Assembly: GCA_937873655.1 (NCBI GenBank)
Contig: CALMYQ010000154.1
Location: 1-64,000, forward strand
Source: an uncultured Lewinella sp.
Lineage (GTDB): Bacteria > Bacteroidota > Bacteroidia > Chitinophagales > Saprospiraceae
Direction of reading: 5' to 3'
Length of the DNA: 64,000 nucleotides
Shown: in pieces, positions 16,408 through 24,341 of the stretch
Position numbering within the stretch: position 1 is the stretch's first letter
How the letters are laid out: every line of letters begins with the position of its first letter
Notes under the pieces: generated by a model
Database searches by the model: none
Told to the model about the DNA's origin: nothing
Seen by the model: the letters and a program-made list of their open reading frames with translations, nothing else
Program-made: the position numbers and the translations under genes

Positions 16408-19400
16408 AATCTTTTTTCAGGGATTACAAATCGCCGGCGCTGTTCTTTATCCTCGTTGTCCTGTTTGGCGCCGGGTACTGTTTCCGGCAGTTGCAAATTT
16501 CCCTGTTTCCGGAAATTACCTTCCCTAAGCTGAAGATCATTGCGGACAACGGAGAGCAGCCTGTCGACATGATGATGATCTCCGTTACCAAGCCCTTGGA
16601 AGAAGCCGTAAGGGAGGTGCCGGGTACGCTCAATATACGGAGCACCACCAGCCGGGGCAGTACCGAGCTCAATGTACTGCTGGACTGGAAGGCGGATATC
16701 TACCGGACGCAGCAATTGATGGAAAGCAAGATCTCTGAGATCAGCAACAGCCTGCCGCCGGCCGTCCAGATCACGGTAGCGCGGATGAATCCTGCAATTC
16801 TTCCTGTTTTCGGGTATTCGCTGGAGGGCAGTGGTAGGAGCCTGATCGAGCTGAAAAAACTGGCCTTGCTTACCGTCAAGCCGTTTTTTGCCCAGATACA
16901 GGGTGTCGGCGGCGTGCAGGTACAGGGCGGAAAAGAGAAAGAATACCATATTGAATTGAAAGAAGACCAAATGGCGGAACTCGGCATTACGCCGCAGATG
17001 ATATCGGATGCCGTAGGCAAAACAGGTTTCATCGCTTCCAATGGTTATCTCAACGACTACCGGCGGCTCTATCTCACCCTGACCGATGCGGGCCTGGACG
17101 AACTCGACGATTTGCGCCATGTGGTCCTGCGAAATGACGGCGCGCGAACGGTAACCCTGGAAGATGTAGCCTACCTGCGCATCGCCGAAAAGGTAGAGTA
17201 TGTTAAAATTAATGCAAACGGGCGCGAAGGCGTGCTCGTAAATATTTTGAAACAACCCGAAGGCGACCTGATGGGGCTTGCAGCCAATATTGAGGCCAAA
17301 CTCCCGGAACTGCAGCGCATTCTGCCGGAAGGGGTCAGGTTGACACCTATTTACCGGCAATCCGATTTTGTAAAAGACAGTGTAAAAAGTGTGCAGGATG
17401 CCCTTTTGCTGGGACTTGGGCTGGCCATTTTCATGACCATTTTGTTCTTGCGATCCTTTCAGGCCAGTCTGGCGGTTTTACTGACCATTCCGCTCACCCT
17501 GGGACTCACGGTGATCGCCCTTTATGTGATCGGTTATACGGTGAATATCATGACCCTGGGCGCCATTGCCGCAGCTGTCGGGTTGATGATCGACGATGCC
17601 ATTGTTGTGGTAGAACAAATCCACCGGATAAAAGAGGAGCATCCTGAAATTTCGACCCTGCAAGCTGTAATGAAGGGCATGAAATTGCTTTTTCCAGTGC
17701 TGGTGGGATCCACACTGAGTACATTGGTCATTTTTATCCCTTTTTCGCTGATGACCGGTGTGGCAGGGGCCTATTTCAAAGTGCTGGCCAATACCATGAT
17801 ATGGGCCTTGATCTGCTCCTTCTTGTCGGTTTCACTTGGCCTCCCGTTTATTTATCAGGTGTTTTCGCCCAGGAAAAGAAGGCAGCAGGAAAATGTTCAT
17901 CCTGTCCGGGAGCGCCGCTGGGTCAGTTTTTTCATCAAGCATCCCTGGATCAGCCTGATTTTTGCGGCCTTGCTGATCATCGTTATTTTCCGGGTGCCCC
18001 AGAAATTGCAAACCGGCTTTCTACCGGAAATGGATGAAGGCACCATCGTGCTGGATTATAACTCTCCCCCTGGGACCTCCATCGAAGAGACCAACAGGAT
18101 GCTGGAGCAGGTTGACGCCATCGTGGCTGCAAATCCGGATGTGGCATCGTATAACCGGCGGACCGGTACCCAGATGGGTTTTTTTATTACTGAGCCCAAC
18201 CGCGGTGATTACCTGATCAGCCTGAAGAAAAAACGGAAAAATACCACGGAAGAGGTGATCTCTGAAATCCGGCAGGAGGTTGAATACAATTTGCCGGTGT
18301 TGACGGTGGATTTCGGACAGGTTATCGGGGATATGCTCGGCGACCTGATGAGCTCCGTACAGCCGGTCGAGGTGAAAATCTTCGGCAATGACCCGGAGAA
18401 AGTCCGGTCAATTGCCGGTGAGGTAGCCGCTATCCTGGAGGAAACACCCGGTACCGCGGATGTCTTCGACGGCATTGTGGTTGCAGGGCCGAAGATCAGT
18501 TATCTGCCGGATGAGGCCGGCTTATACCGTTTCGGGATGACGCCCGCAGACCTGCAATTTCAGCTGGCGACGCACACACAGGGGGTGATCGTGGGAAAAT
18601 TGAAAGAACAGGAGCAACTCCTCGATGTCAGGATGCGCTATCCGGGATACCTGAACCAATCATTGGATGATATTAAAAATGCCCGTATTTTTCTGCCGGA
18701 CGGCAGCCTTGCCCCGCTCCATCTGCTCACCCGGATAAAAGTTGAAAGCGGAGTTCCGGAGGTCGAACGGGAAAACCTGCAGACCCTTACGGCGGTCACC
18801 GCCCGGCTCGACAACCGTGATCTGGGGAGCGTAATGAAAGAGGTCCAAAACAGCGTACAAAACAAGATTGCCCTGCCTCAGGGGTATCGTATTGAATACG
18901 GGGGGGCTTTTGCCGAACAGCAACAAAGTTTCCGGGAACTGCTGGCTGTGCTGATACTGGCAACGTTGCTGGTCTTTGCGGTGCTGTTGGTCCTTTTCAG
19001 GGATTTACGCGTGGCGCTGGTCATTATTTTTGTATCGGTACTCGGTGTAGCGGGATGCTACCTGGCGCTTTTGATGACCGGTACGCCGCTGAACGTGGGA
19101 TCATATACCGGAATAATCATGATCGTGGGGATTATTGCCGAAAACTCTATTTTTACCTTTCAGCAGTTTCAGGTGGCGCACCGTTCTCACACGGTCGACC
19201 AGGCTTTGGGGTATGCTATTGCCGCTCGTCTGCGGCCCAAACTGATGACGGCAACCAGCGCAATAATCGCACTTTTGCCCCTTGCGCTGGGGATCGGTAC
19301 AGGTGCGCAGATGCATCAGCCGCTGGCTGTCGCCGTTATCGGGGGCCTGATATTGGCCCTGCCGCTGTTGTTGATAGTTTTACCGACGATGCTCAGGCTC

Positions 19401-19469
19401 GTTTTTCACAGGAAAGCGCTGTCCATTGATTCGGATGGAACCGGAATTACTTCTGAAACAATAGAATAG
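16404..19469 (+). CDS. RND-family efflux transporter permease
   Basis: This proton-driven inner-membrane pump of 1021 residues has the AcrB layout: an N-terminal helix, a large periplasmic loop, six helices (about 330-530), a second periplasmic loop and six more helices (about 840-1000). The proton-relay pair is visible in VGLMIDDAIVVVEQI. The porter sequences (NPAILPVFGYSLEG, GVGGVQVQGG) place it in the HAE-like branch and not clearly with metal pumps. It is translationally coupled to the adaptor through an ATGA overlap. The substrate is unknown. Confidence 0.92.
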   Translation: MKSFFRDYKSPALFFILVVLFGAGYCFRQLQISLFPEITFPKLKIIADNGEQPVDMMMISVTKPLEEAVREVPGTLNIRSTTSRGSTELNVLLDWKADIYRTQQLMESKISEISNSLPPAVQITVARMNPAILPVFGYSLEGSGRSLIELKKLALLTVKPFFAQIQGVGGVQVQGGKEKEYHIELKEDQMAELGITPQMISDAVGKTGFIASNGYLNDYRRLYLTLTDAGLDELDDLRHVVLRNDGARTVTLEDVAYLRIAEKVEYVKINANGREGVLVNILKQPEGDLMGLAANIEAKLPELQRILPEGVRLTPIYRQSDFVKDSVKSVQDALLLGLGLAIFMTILFLRSFQASLAVLLTIPLTLGLTVIALYVIGYTVNIMTLGAIAAAVGLMIDDAIVVVEQIHRIKEEHPEISTLQAVMKGMKLLFPVLVGSTLSTLVIFIPFSLMTGVAGAYFKVLANTMIWALICSFLSVSLGLPFIYQVFSPRKRRQQENVHPVRERRWVSFFIKHPWISLIFAALLIIVIFRVPQKLQTGFLPEMDEGTIVLDYNSPPGTSIEETNRMLEQVDAIVAANPDVASYNRRTGTQMGFFITEPNRGDYLISLKKKRKNTTEEVISEIRQEVEYNLPVLTVDFGQVIGDMLGDLMSSVQPVEVKIFGNDPEKVRSIAGEVAAILEETPGTADVFDGIVVAGPKISYLPDEAGLYRFGMTPADLQFQLATHTQGVIVGKLKEQEQLLDVRMRYPGYLNQSLDDIKNARIFLPDGSLAPLHLLTRIKVESGVPEVERENLQTLTAVTARLDNRDLGSVMKEVQNSVQNKIALPQGYRIEYGGAFAEQQQSFRELLAVLILATLLVFAVLLVLFRDLRVALVIIFVSVLGVAGCYLALLMTGTPLNVGSYTGIIMIVGIIAENSIFTFQQFQVAHRSHTVDQALGYAIAARLRPKLMTATSAIIALLPLALGIGTGAQMHQPLAVAVIGGLILALPLLLIVLPTMLRLVFHRKALSIDSDGTGITSETIE

Positions 19470-19473
19470 TTAA

Positions 19474-20094
19474 ATGAGGAATCATGTTCTCTGCACTGCA
19501 TGCATTTGGCTGGCGGCCATTGTTGTCAGTGCGCAAAACCTGGACTACCGCCTGATGCAGTCCCTCAACGTGAATCGCCCGAAAGGACTTGACAAGGAAT
19601 TTCTGGCCGTTACCCGCAGTGTGGGCGGCGTGACCGCAGCGGTACCGTTCACCCAGATCGGCATCGGCTTGCAAACAGGCAACCGGGACTTGTGGCAGGA
19701 AGGGATCGAAACCTTCGGCGCCTCGGCGGCCGCAATCGGCCTCACAGTGGTATTGAAAAAGATCACCGACCGGCCCAGACCCTACCAGCAATACAATGAT
19801 CTTGATCCGGTTCTTGAGGCAAGCGGGAATTCATTTCCGTCCGGGCACGCTGCGCTGGCCTTTGCCACCGCTACCTCCTTGTCCCTGAATCACCGGAAAT
19901 GGTACGTGGTGGTGCCGGTATATACCTGGGCAACCGGTGTGGCCTATAGCCGGGTACACCTCGGGGTGCATTATGTGAGCGATGTGGTGGCCGGAGCCGC
20001 GCTGGGGACCGGTACGGCCTGGCTGGCGCATAAACTCCGGCGGCAGGTCTTTGCACCAAATAAGATGAAAGACCTGCCGCCTGTACGTTTTTGA
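19474..20094 (+). CDS. PAP2-family phosphatase, secreted or membrane-associated
   Basis: A type 2 phosphatidic-acid-phosphatase domain protein of 206 residues with an N-terminal signal or anchor (to about VVSAQ). All three phosphatase motifs are present: KKITDRPRP, SFPSGH and SRVHLGVHYVSD. It probably dephosphorylates a lipid phosphate such as undecaprenyl pyrophosphate at the periplasmic face. It starts 4 bases after the RND gene and may be the last gene of the efflux transcript. Confidence 0.9.
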   Translation: MRNHVLCTACIWLAAIVVSAQNLDYRLMQSLNVNRPKGLDKEFLAVTRSVGGVTAAVPFTQIGIGLQTGNRDLWQEGIETFGASAAAIGLTVVLKKITDRPRPYQQYNDLDPVLEASGNSFPSGHAALAFATATSLSLNHRKWYVVVPVYTWATGVAYSRVHLGVHYVSDVVAGAALGTGTAWLAHKLRRQVFAPNKMKDLPPVRF

Positions 20095-20112
20095 AGGTCG
20101 ATTTTCCTGGAC

Positions 20113-20664
20113 TTATGAATCTTCTTCGGATGCAATTGCCGGTTGCTCAAAGACCATCGTCAGTTCCATCGGGATATTATTGGGGACCAGTTCTATCGAC
20201 GGCGGTATGATGAAATAATCCCGCGGGTTCAGGGAGAAATTTCCCGACAATACGATCTCACCGTCCTTATCGTTACGGTTTAACCGCAGGGTGACCGGCT
20301 GATTCCGGCCCCTGAATTCAAGATTACCCTTTACGATCCAGGTATCCCCTTTTTGGGTGATGTCATTGCTGCGGAAACGCATATCGGGGAAGGTCCAGCT
20401 GTTGCCCACCCAGGCAAGGTATCCGGCATTCTGGCCGATGAAAGAGTTGAGCGGCACCTCAAAATCCAGTTTTTCCAGGACGCCGGTGGTGTCATTGAGC
20501 GTGATCCGGCCGTCGAGCTGCGAACTCCGGCCCTCGATCGGGAATACTGGTCCGAAAATGACGTTGTACGATATTTCGGTACTCATTTTATCCTGGGCCT
20601 GCGCTTTCGGGGCGTCGAACAACAGCGCCGTCGAAATCGCTAAAAACAAGAGGGTAGTTTTCAT
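20113..20664 (-). CDS. YceI-family periplasmic lipocalin-like protein
   Basis: The 183-residue product has a signal peptide ending near AQAQD and a YceI beta-barrel core (FEVPLNSFIGQNAGYLAWVGNS, MRFRSNDI, VKGNLEFRGRNQPVTLRLN). YceI proteins bind polyisoprenoids or other amphiphiles in the periplasm. It stands convergent with the PAP2 gene and downstream of the exosortase genes on the same strand, separated from the small ORF by 63 bases. Confidence 0.88.
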   Translation of the reverse strand: MKTTLLFLAISTALLFDAPKAQAQDKMSTEISYNVIFGPVFPIEGRSSQLDGRITLNDTTGVLEKLDFEVPLNSFIGQNAGYLAWVGNSWTFPDMRFRSNDITQKGDTWIVKGNLEFRGRNQPVTLRLNRNDKDGEIVLSGNFSLNPRDYFIIPPSIELVPNNIPMELTMVFEQPAIASEEDS

Positions 20665-20727
20665 GGCGCATTGATTTTAGTGATTGAATACTATAAATAT
20701 AACACCTTGAACCAGTGTAAGTTGGTA

Positions 20728-20892
20728 TTATTCGCCGAATGGGGCCGAACTGTCGGTGGACGCGGGTAAGGTATGTGTGAACTGTTGCCTGCCGTTCGTT
20801 TTGCGGAACCGGTATTTCAGCCGTTCCCAGGCGAATTTGAAGGCGCTCAGAATAAGGAACACCAGCCACCGGGGGTTAAGCAGATTTTGCAT
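20728..20892 (-). CDS. Small ORF overlapping the exosortase gene, one hydrophobic helix plus basic tail
   Basis: This 54-residue frame starts at an ATG that overlaps the last 17 bases of the exosortase gene, the arrangement of a coupled gene. It reads MQNLLNPRWLVF, a short hydrophobic stretch, then FAWERLKYRFRK and a polar tail. A helix followed by a basic cluster is the general shape of an exosortase sorting signal. From memory, substrates of exosortase K begin with a similar MxNLLxPxW sequence; if so, this may be an internally deleted remnant of the missing substrate. That is a recollection I cannot verify here. It could also be a chance ORF. Confidence 0.4.
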   Translation of the reverse strand: MQNLLNPRWLVFLILSAFKFAWERLKYRFRKTNGRQQFTHTLPASTDSSAPFGE

Positions 20893-21400
20893 GGCCCCTG
20901 GTGAGTTTATGGATTAAGAAATCAGCTCCGGCGTAAATGAGCATCAGGAAAAACAAATAAATGAAGGCACCGATGGCCTGATGCAGCCAGATGGCCGGAT
21001 GCTCCCAGAACGCCCCAGACAACTGGTGGACGAAATAGGCCGACAAAATCCGCGCTGAGTTGACCAGAACGGTCAGTAACCAGGCCCCCGGCAATGGCAG
21101 GATCACCGCCAACATTTTTGCACGAGTCCCGTTTAACGAAGGAATCGCCAGGACGGCCAGCATCCCGTAACACAGGATCAGGAAATTGAACCCCGAGCAC
21201 GATTTGTCGATCACAATGTTCAGTTGTTCATAATAGACCCCGCTGTCTCCGTATTCGCCGCCGGCCCCGGTGATCAGGCTCACCAATGCTGCAACGGGCC
21301 GGATCAACACCTGAAGGTCGCCCGTACCGGCAACCGAATAGCTCCATTTGAGCAAGAAAATGACAGCACCTACTGAGAGGTAATAAAGCAAATTTCTCAT
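20876..21400 (-). CDS. xrtK: Exosortase-family protein (XrtK-like)
   Basis: A 174-residue polytopic membrane transpeptidase-like protein. The exosortase catalytic set is visible: Cys in DKSCSGFNFL (about residue 68), Arg in VNSARILSAY (about 115) and His in AIWLHQAIGAF (about 140). The short length fits exosortase K, not the 300-residue or longer EpsH types. Exosortases recognise C-terminal motif-helix-basic signals and process exported proteins. No full-length substrate is encoded nearby; only the small ORF overlapping its 3' end is a candidate. Upstream lie a long tandem array and creD. Confidence 0.75.
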   Translation of the reverse strand: MRNLLYYLSVGAVIFLLKWSYSVAGTGDLQVLIRPVAALVSLITGAGGEYGDSGVYYEQLNIVIDKSCSGFNFLILCYGMLAVLAIPSLNGTRAKMLAVILPLPGAWLLTVLVNSARILSAYFVHQLSGAFWEHPAIWLHQAIGAFIYLFFLMLIYAGADFLIHKLTRGHAKSA

Positions 21401-21453
21401 GACTTTACGACTATGCTCATGGATTTATGGCTGAATGGCCGGTCGTCCGTTGT

Positions 21454-21717
21454 AGCTTCGACTTCGCTCAGTTACCAACAACTGCCAACTGAAGAACTGC
21501 CAACTGCCAACTGCCAACTGAAGAACTGCCAACTGACAACTGCCAACTGCCAACTGACAACTGACAACTGACAACTGACAACTGACAACTGAAGAACTGC
21601 CAACTGCCAACTGCCAACTGCCAACTGAAGAACTGCCAACTGCCAACTGAAGAACTGCCAACTGCCAACTGAAGAACTGCCAACTGCCAACTGACAACTG
21701 ACAACTGACAACTGCCC
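21454..21717 (-). repeat. Long tandem array after creD (CAGTTGN units)
   Basis: About 240 bases of 7-8 bp units, CAGTTGT, CAGTTGG and CAGTTCTT (minus sense), roughly thirty in number, begin 2-3 bases after the creD stop and run to about 21476. At the far end lies GCTTCGACTTCGCTCAG (21454-21471). The array is open in all three minus frames, which produces artefact ORFs. The same unit recurs at 33735-33887. Confidence 0.92.
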
Positions 21718-21719
21718 TG

Positions 21720-23045
21720 TTAACTCCCCTTCAAATTGTACCAATCCACCCGCCGCGAGTAGTACATCACGGCCGCAAGCGCCGCAAACAACCCGATACT
21801 GCCCGCCAGCAACGCAAAATCCTCGAGCTGCAATACCACAAAGACAAACCCGTAGATCAGTGCCAGCAACAAGGTCAGTTGCAGGGTCATTATGCCGTTT
21901 TTGAAAATCGACGAACTGTACAGGCTGATCAACCCGATGGTGGCCACCGAACCGATCAGATAGGCCAGGTTAAAGCCCAACTGCTCCGAAAGAGACAACA
22001 GCAGCAGATAAAAAATACTGAGCGCAAGCCCGATGAGCAGGTACTGGAACGGATGGATATGAAACTTCCGCAAGGTTTCAAAAAAGAAATAGATCAGAAA
22101 CGTCAATCCGACGATCAGAATGCCGTACTTGGCCGATCGCTCGTTTTTGGCGTATTCGTCAACCGGCTGGATCAACCGGACGCCGAATGAGGAGCCGAGC
22201 TGAAACTGATTGCCCGTCCAGCTTTGCGGATAGGGCCGGTTGAGGTTGAACACCTGCCAATGAGCCGAAAAACCGTCCGGACCGATTTCCCGGGGTTCCG
22301 GCGGGAAGCTGCCTTCAAAACTCGGCGACGGCCAGTCGGATTTCAGGTCAACCGCCGTTTCCTGGCCGACCGGCTCAAACCGCAGAGATTGGCTGCCGTT
22401 GATCCGCAACGGGATGGAGAAAGTAAAGCTGGTTTTATCGCCTGAAAGCGGTACTTCCCTGCTGACCCCCGACGGCAGCAGCTCCGCTGAAGCAGTGCCC
22501 GGCTCCATCCGGAATTCTGTTCCGTTCCAGTCGAAATTGATCATGTTTTTGATCCCTTCCATGCCGGTAATGCCGACCGAAAGCCGCGCCTGATCCCAGA
22601 GTACGTTTTCCGCATTGATGTGCAACGCCGAAAAATTGGGCTTTTCGAAGGTCCCGGTCAAGTTAAGTTCCGATTGGTACAGGATGACATCATAGATCCC
22701 GCGTTTCCGGATCTGGTGCCCGGCATCGCCCTTGACCTGCAATTGCTGCGGCAGAAAAAAAGCCATCCGCTGGATAGAGGACCGCTCGTTGTTTAGCTCT
22801 ACCCATTCCAGGTACGGCACGGTCAGTACCGGCCCCGTGATGGTCTGCGGCCCTCCCCAAAAAGCGCTTACTTCCTGAATGGCCTCCTGCGCGCGCACCT
22901 GCCTTTCCCAGATCAGGTTATGGATCATTGCAATGGGGATCAGCAGGATCAGCACCAGAAATCCGATGGCCATTGATTTGAATAAAATGGAATCCCGCAT
23001 CCAATTCCCGATTTTGCTCGTCGTTTCGCGAATGTTATCCTCCAT
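21720..23045 (-). CDS. creD: CreD-family inner-membrane protein
   Basis: The 441-residue product has one N-terminal helix (about 24-44), a large periplasmic domain with FWGGPQTITGPVLTVPYLEW, and a cluster of five or so helices at the C-terminus (about 315-430), the CreD layout. CreD is linked to envelope integrity and resistance to colicins or beta-lactam stress, but its mechanism is unknown. The gene is downstream of a winged-helix regulator gene, as is common in Bacteroidota. Its upstream region has an inverted repeat identical in arms and spacing to one before the regulator transcript. Confidence 0.88.
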   Translation of the reverse strand: MEDNIRETTSKIGNWMRDSILFKSMAIGFLVLILLIPIAMIHNLIWERQVRAQEAIQEVSAFWGGPQTITGPVLTVPYLEWVELNNERSSIQRMAFFLPQQLQVKGDAGHQIRKRGIYDVILYQSELNLTGTFEKPNFSALHINAENVLWDQARLSVGITGMEGIKNMINFDWNGTEFRMEPGTASAELLPSGVSREVPLSGDKTSFTFSIPLRINGSQSLRFEPVGQETAVDLKSDWPSPSFEGSFPPEPREIGPDGFSAHWQVFNLNRPYPQSWTGNQFQLGSSFGVRLIQPVDEYAKNERSAKYGILIVGLTFLIYFFFETLRKFHIHPFQYLLIGLALSIFYLLLLSLSEQLGFNLAYLIGSVATIGLISLYSSSIFKNGIMTLQLTLLLALIYGFVFVVLQLEDFALLAGSIGLFAALAAVMYYSRRVDWYNLKGS

Positions 23046-23065
23046 GGTTTATTGGTTTTAAAAGT

Positions 23066-23082
23066 ACTTTGTTTTTCAAAGT
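23066..23082. promoter_or_regulatory. Inverted-repeat operator ACTTTG-N5-CAAAGT before creD
   Basis: A perfect 6-bp inverted repeat with a 5-base spacer, 21 bases before the creD ATG. The flanking AAAAGT is also shared with the matching site at 24161-24177. It is probably the binding site of the winged-helix regulator encoded between the two. Confidence 0.6.
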
Positions 23083-23141
23083 TTGTATTTAAAAAAATTT
23101 GATCGTTAACCCTCCTATCCAGCATCCAGTCGCCAGCAATA

Positions 23142-23227
23142 AGCATCCCCCGTCCGCCATAGCTCCCCAAGAGCGACGGCGGGCAGCATCCCCCGTCCGC
23201 CATAGCTCCCCAAGAGCGACGGCGGGC
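23142..23227. repeat. Two perfect 43-bp direct repeats, each containing a hairpin
   Basis: 23142-23184 and 23185-23227 are identical. Each contains nested inverted repeats CCGTC/GACGG and GCTC/GAGC. The pair starts 2 bases after the TAG of the winged-helix gene. The core is related to palindromes at 31090-31125, 32777-32807 and 33779-33840. Confidence 0.9.
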
Positions 23228-23229
23228 AG

Positions 23230-23526
23230 CTACAACCCCTTCAACATCCGTTCCAACGCCGCCAAATGCTGCTCAAACGCCGTTCTCCCTTCCCTGGTTA
23301 TCGAAAACCGGGTATTCGGTTTTCGCCCCACAAAGGATTTTTCCACTTTGATATATTCCAGGTTTTCCAGAGCCCGCGTATGGCTGGCCAGGTTGCCGTC
23401 GGTCGTTTCCAGCAATTCCTTCAGGGTGCTGAAATCGACCTTGTCGTTCACCATCAGCGCCGACATAATGCCCAGCCGGATCCGGCTTTCAAAGGCTTTG
23501 TTCAGATCCTGTATAAATCCCTTCAC
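23230..23526 (-). CDS. Winged-helix transcriptional regulator (ArsR/MarR-like, single domain)
   Basis: A 98-residue DNA-binding protein with one winged helix: helix 2-3 around FSTLKELLETTDGNLASHTRALE and a wing at VGRKPNTRFSIT. No sensor domain or metal-binding cysteines are visible. Proteins of this type often sit beside creD or a small membrane protein gene in Bacteroidota and probably repress them. It is 3 bases downstream of its membrane partner. Two identical inverted repeats at the promoters on either side are its likely targets. Confidence 0.85.
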   Translation of the reverse strand: MKGFIQDLNKAFESRIRLGIMSALMVNDKVDFSTLKELLETTDGNLASHTRALENLEYIKVEKSFVGRKPNTRFSITREGRTAFEQHLAALERMLKGL

Positions 23527-23529
23527 GCG

Positions 23530-24153
23530 CTATCTTTCATATTTCCGATACATCAAAAAGCCATACACCAGGTGCAAAAAGCCGAAACCAAAGGCCCAGA
23601 ATTGCAACCCTTTTCCGGGAAAGACCAGTGCGGCCAGGCCCGTCAAAACCTCCAGTATGCCGAGCTTTCGCACATCGCTGAAGGTGAAATTGCCTGCATT
23701 GATCAACGCCAGCCCATAGAAGATCAGCGTAGAGGCCGCCAGCAGGGAATAATATCCGCGAAGATAAAAGGCAATGACCACAAACCCCCCTACCGCCATC
23801 GGAAAACTGAAGTTGATCACCAGCCGAAGAGCCGACCGGCTCCACAGCGGTTGCCCCGCCCTTTTCGCTTTCCGGAAACTCAACCATAACCCGGTGCCGA
23901 TCGCCGATACCAATACCCCCAGCGCGACTGCCCAAAGCGGCGCAGTGGCAGGCGTAACCAATCGCCCCCCTGCCAGATCCGGGTACAATACATCAGGCGC
24001 CTTGTAAATGATGCGGTAGGCGATGAAGGCCCCCACCAGGGCATAAACCCCGGCCATGATCGCAGCCAGCGCACTCAGCGAAAGAAACTTGGTCGACCGC
24101 TCCATGATCGAGCGGATGGCCGCCAGATCATCCAGGTGTTTGGTGTTATTCAT
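23530..24153 (-). CDS. Six- or seven-helix membrane protein, partner of the winged-helix regulator
   Basis: The start at ATG 24153 (MNNTKHLDDL) gives a 207-residue protein with a short soluble N-terminus containing the segment AAIRSIMERSTKFLSLSA, followed by about six hydrophobic helices. The longer frame to 24471 runs through the promoter and terminator and is not used. Similar proteins occur upstream of such regulators throughout the phylum but have no known function; a role as the membrane sensor that controls the regulator is conceivable. It heads a transcript with a strong TTTTG-N18-TAACTTTG promoter. Confidence 0.75.
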   Translation of the reverse strand: MNNTKHLDDLAAIRSIMERSTKFLSLSALAAIMAGVYALVGAFIAYRIIYKAPDVLYPDLAGGRLVTPATAPLWAVALGVLVSAIGTGLWLSFRKAKRAGQPLWSRSALRLVINFSFPMAVGGFVVIAFYLRGYYSLLAASTLIFYGLALINAGNFTFSDVRKLGILEVLTGLAALVFPGKGLQFWAFGFGFLHLVYGFLMYRKYER

Positions 24154-24160
24154 AAAAAGT

Positions 24161-24177
24161 ACTTTGTGATGCAAAGT
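24161..24177. promoter_or_regulatory. Inverted-repeat operator ACTTTG-N5-CAAAGT overlapping the -7 box
   Basis: The arms and spacer length match those of the site before creD (23066-23082). The right arm lies on the TAACTTTG box of the promoter, so a bound protein would block transcription. Confidence 0.6.
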
Positions 24178-24202
24178 TATTCCATTTTTTATAACTTCAA
24201 AA
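24172..24202 (-). promoter_or_regulatory. Promoter of the membrane protein/regulator transcript
   Basis: In minus-strand sense: TTTTG (24202-24198), 18-base spacer, TAACTTTG (24179-24172). Both elements match the Bacteroidota consensus. Confidence 0.6.
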
Positions 24203-24252
24203 TTTTTTATCCGGTTTGGAAAGAATCCGTTGACCTCATCCCGTATCCCCTC

Positions 24253-24284
24253 AAAAAAAAACCGCCGACCCAAGGGCCGGCGGC
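24253..24284 (-). terminator. Rho-independent terminator of the 2147-residue protein gene
   Basis: In minus-strand sense a CCGCCG...CGGCGG stem with a 10-base loop is followed by a run of T's, about 57 bases after the stop at 24342. Confidence 0.85.
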
Positions 24285-24341
24285 ATATATGCACCTGCTT
24301 TCCAAGGGCGCCTTCGGATGAACCTCCGGCGTCCCCGGTCA

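Noticed and set aside
21425..21744. Three overlapping minus-strand ORFs rich in VGSWQF and QLAVGS repeats
   Set aside because: They are translations of the CAGTTGN tandem array, which has no stop in any minus frame. Composition and position after the creD stop show no sign of coding.
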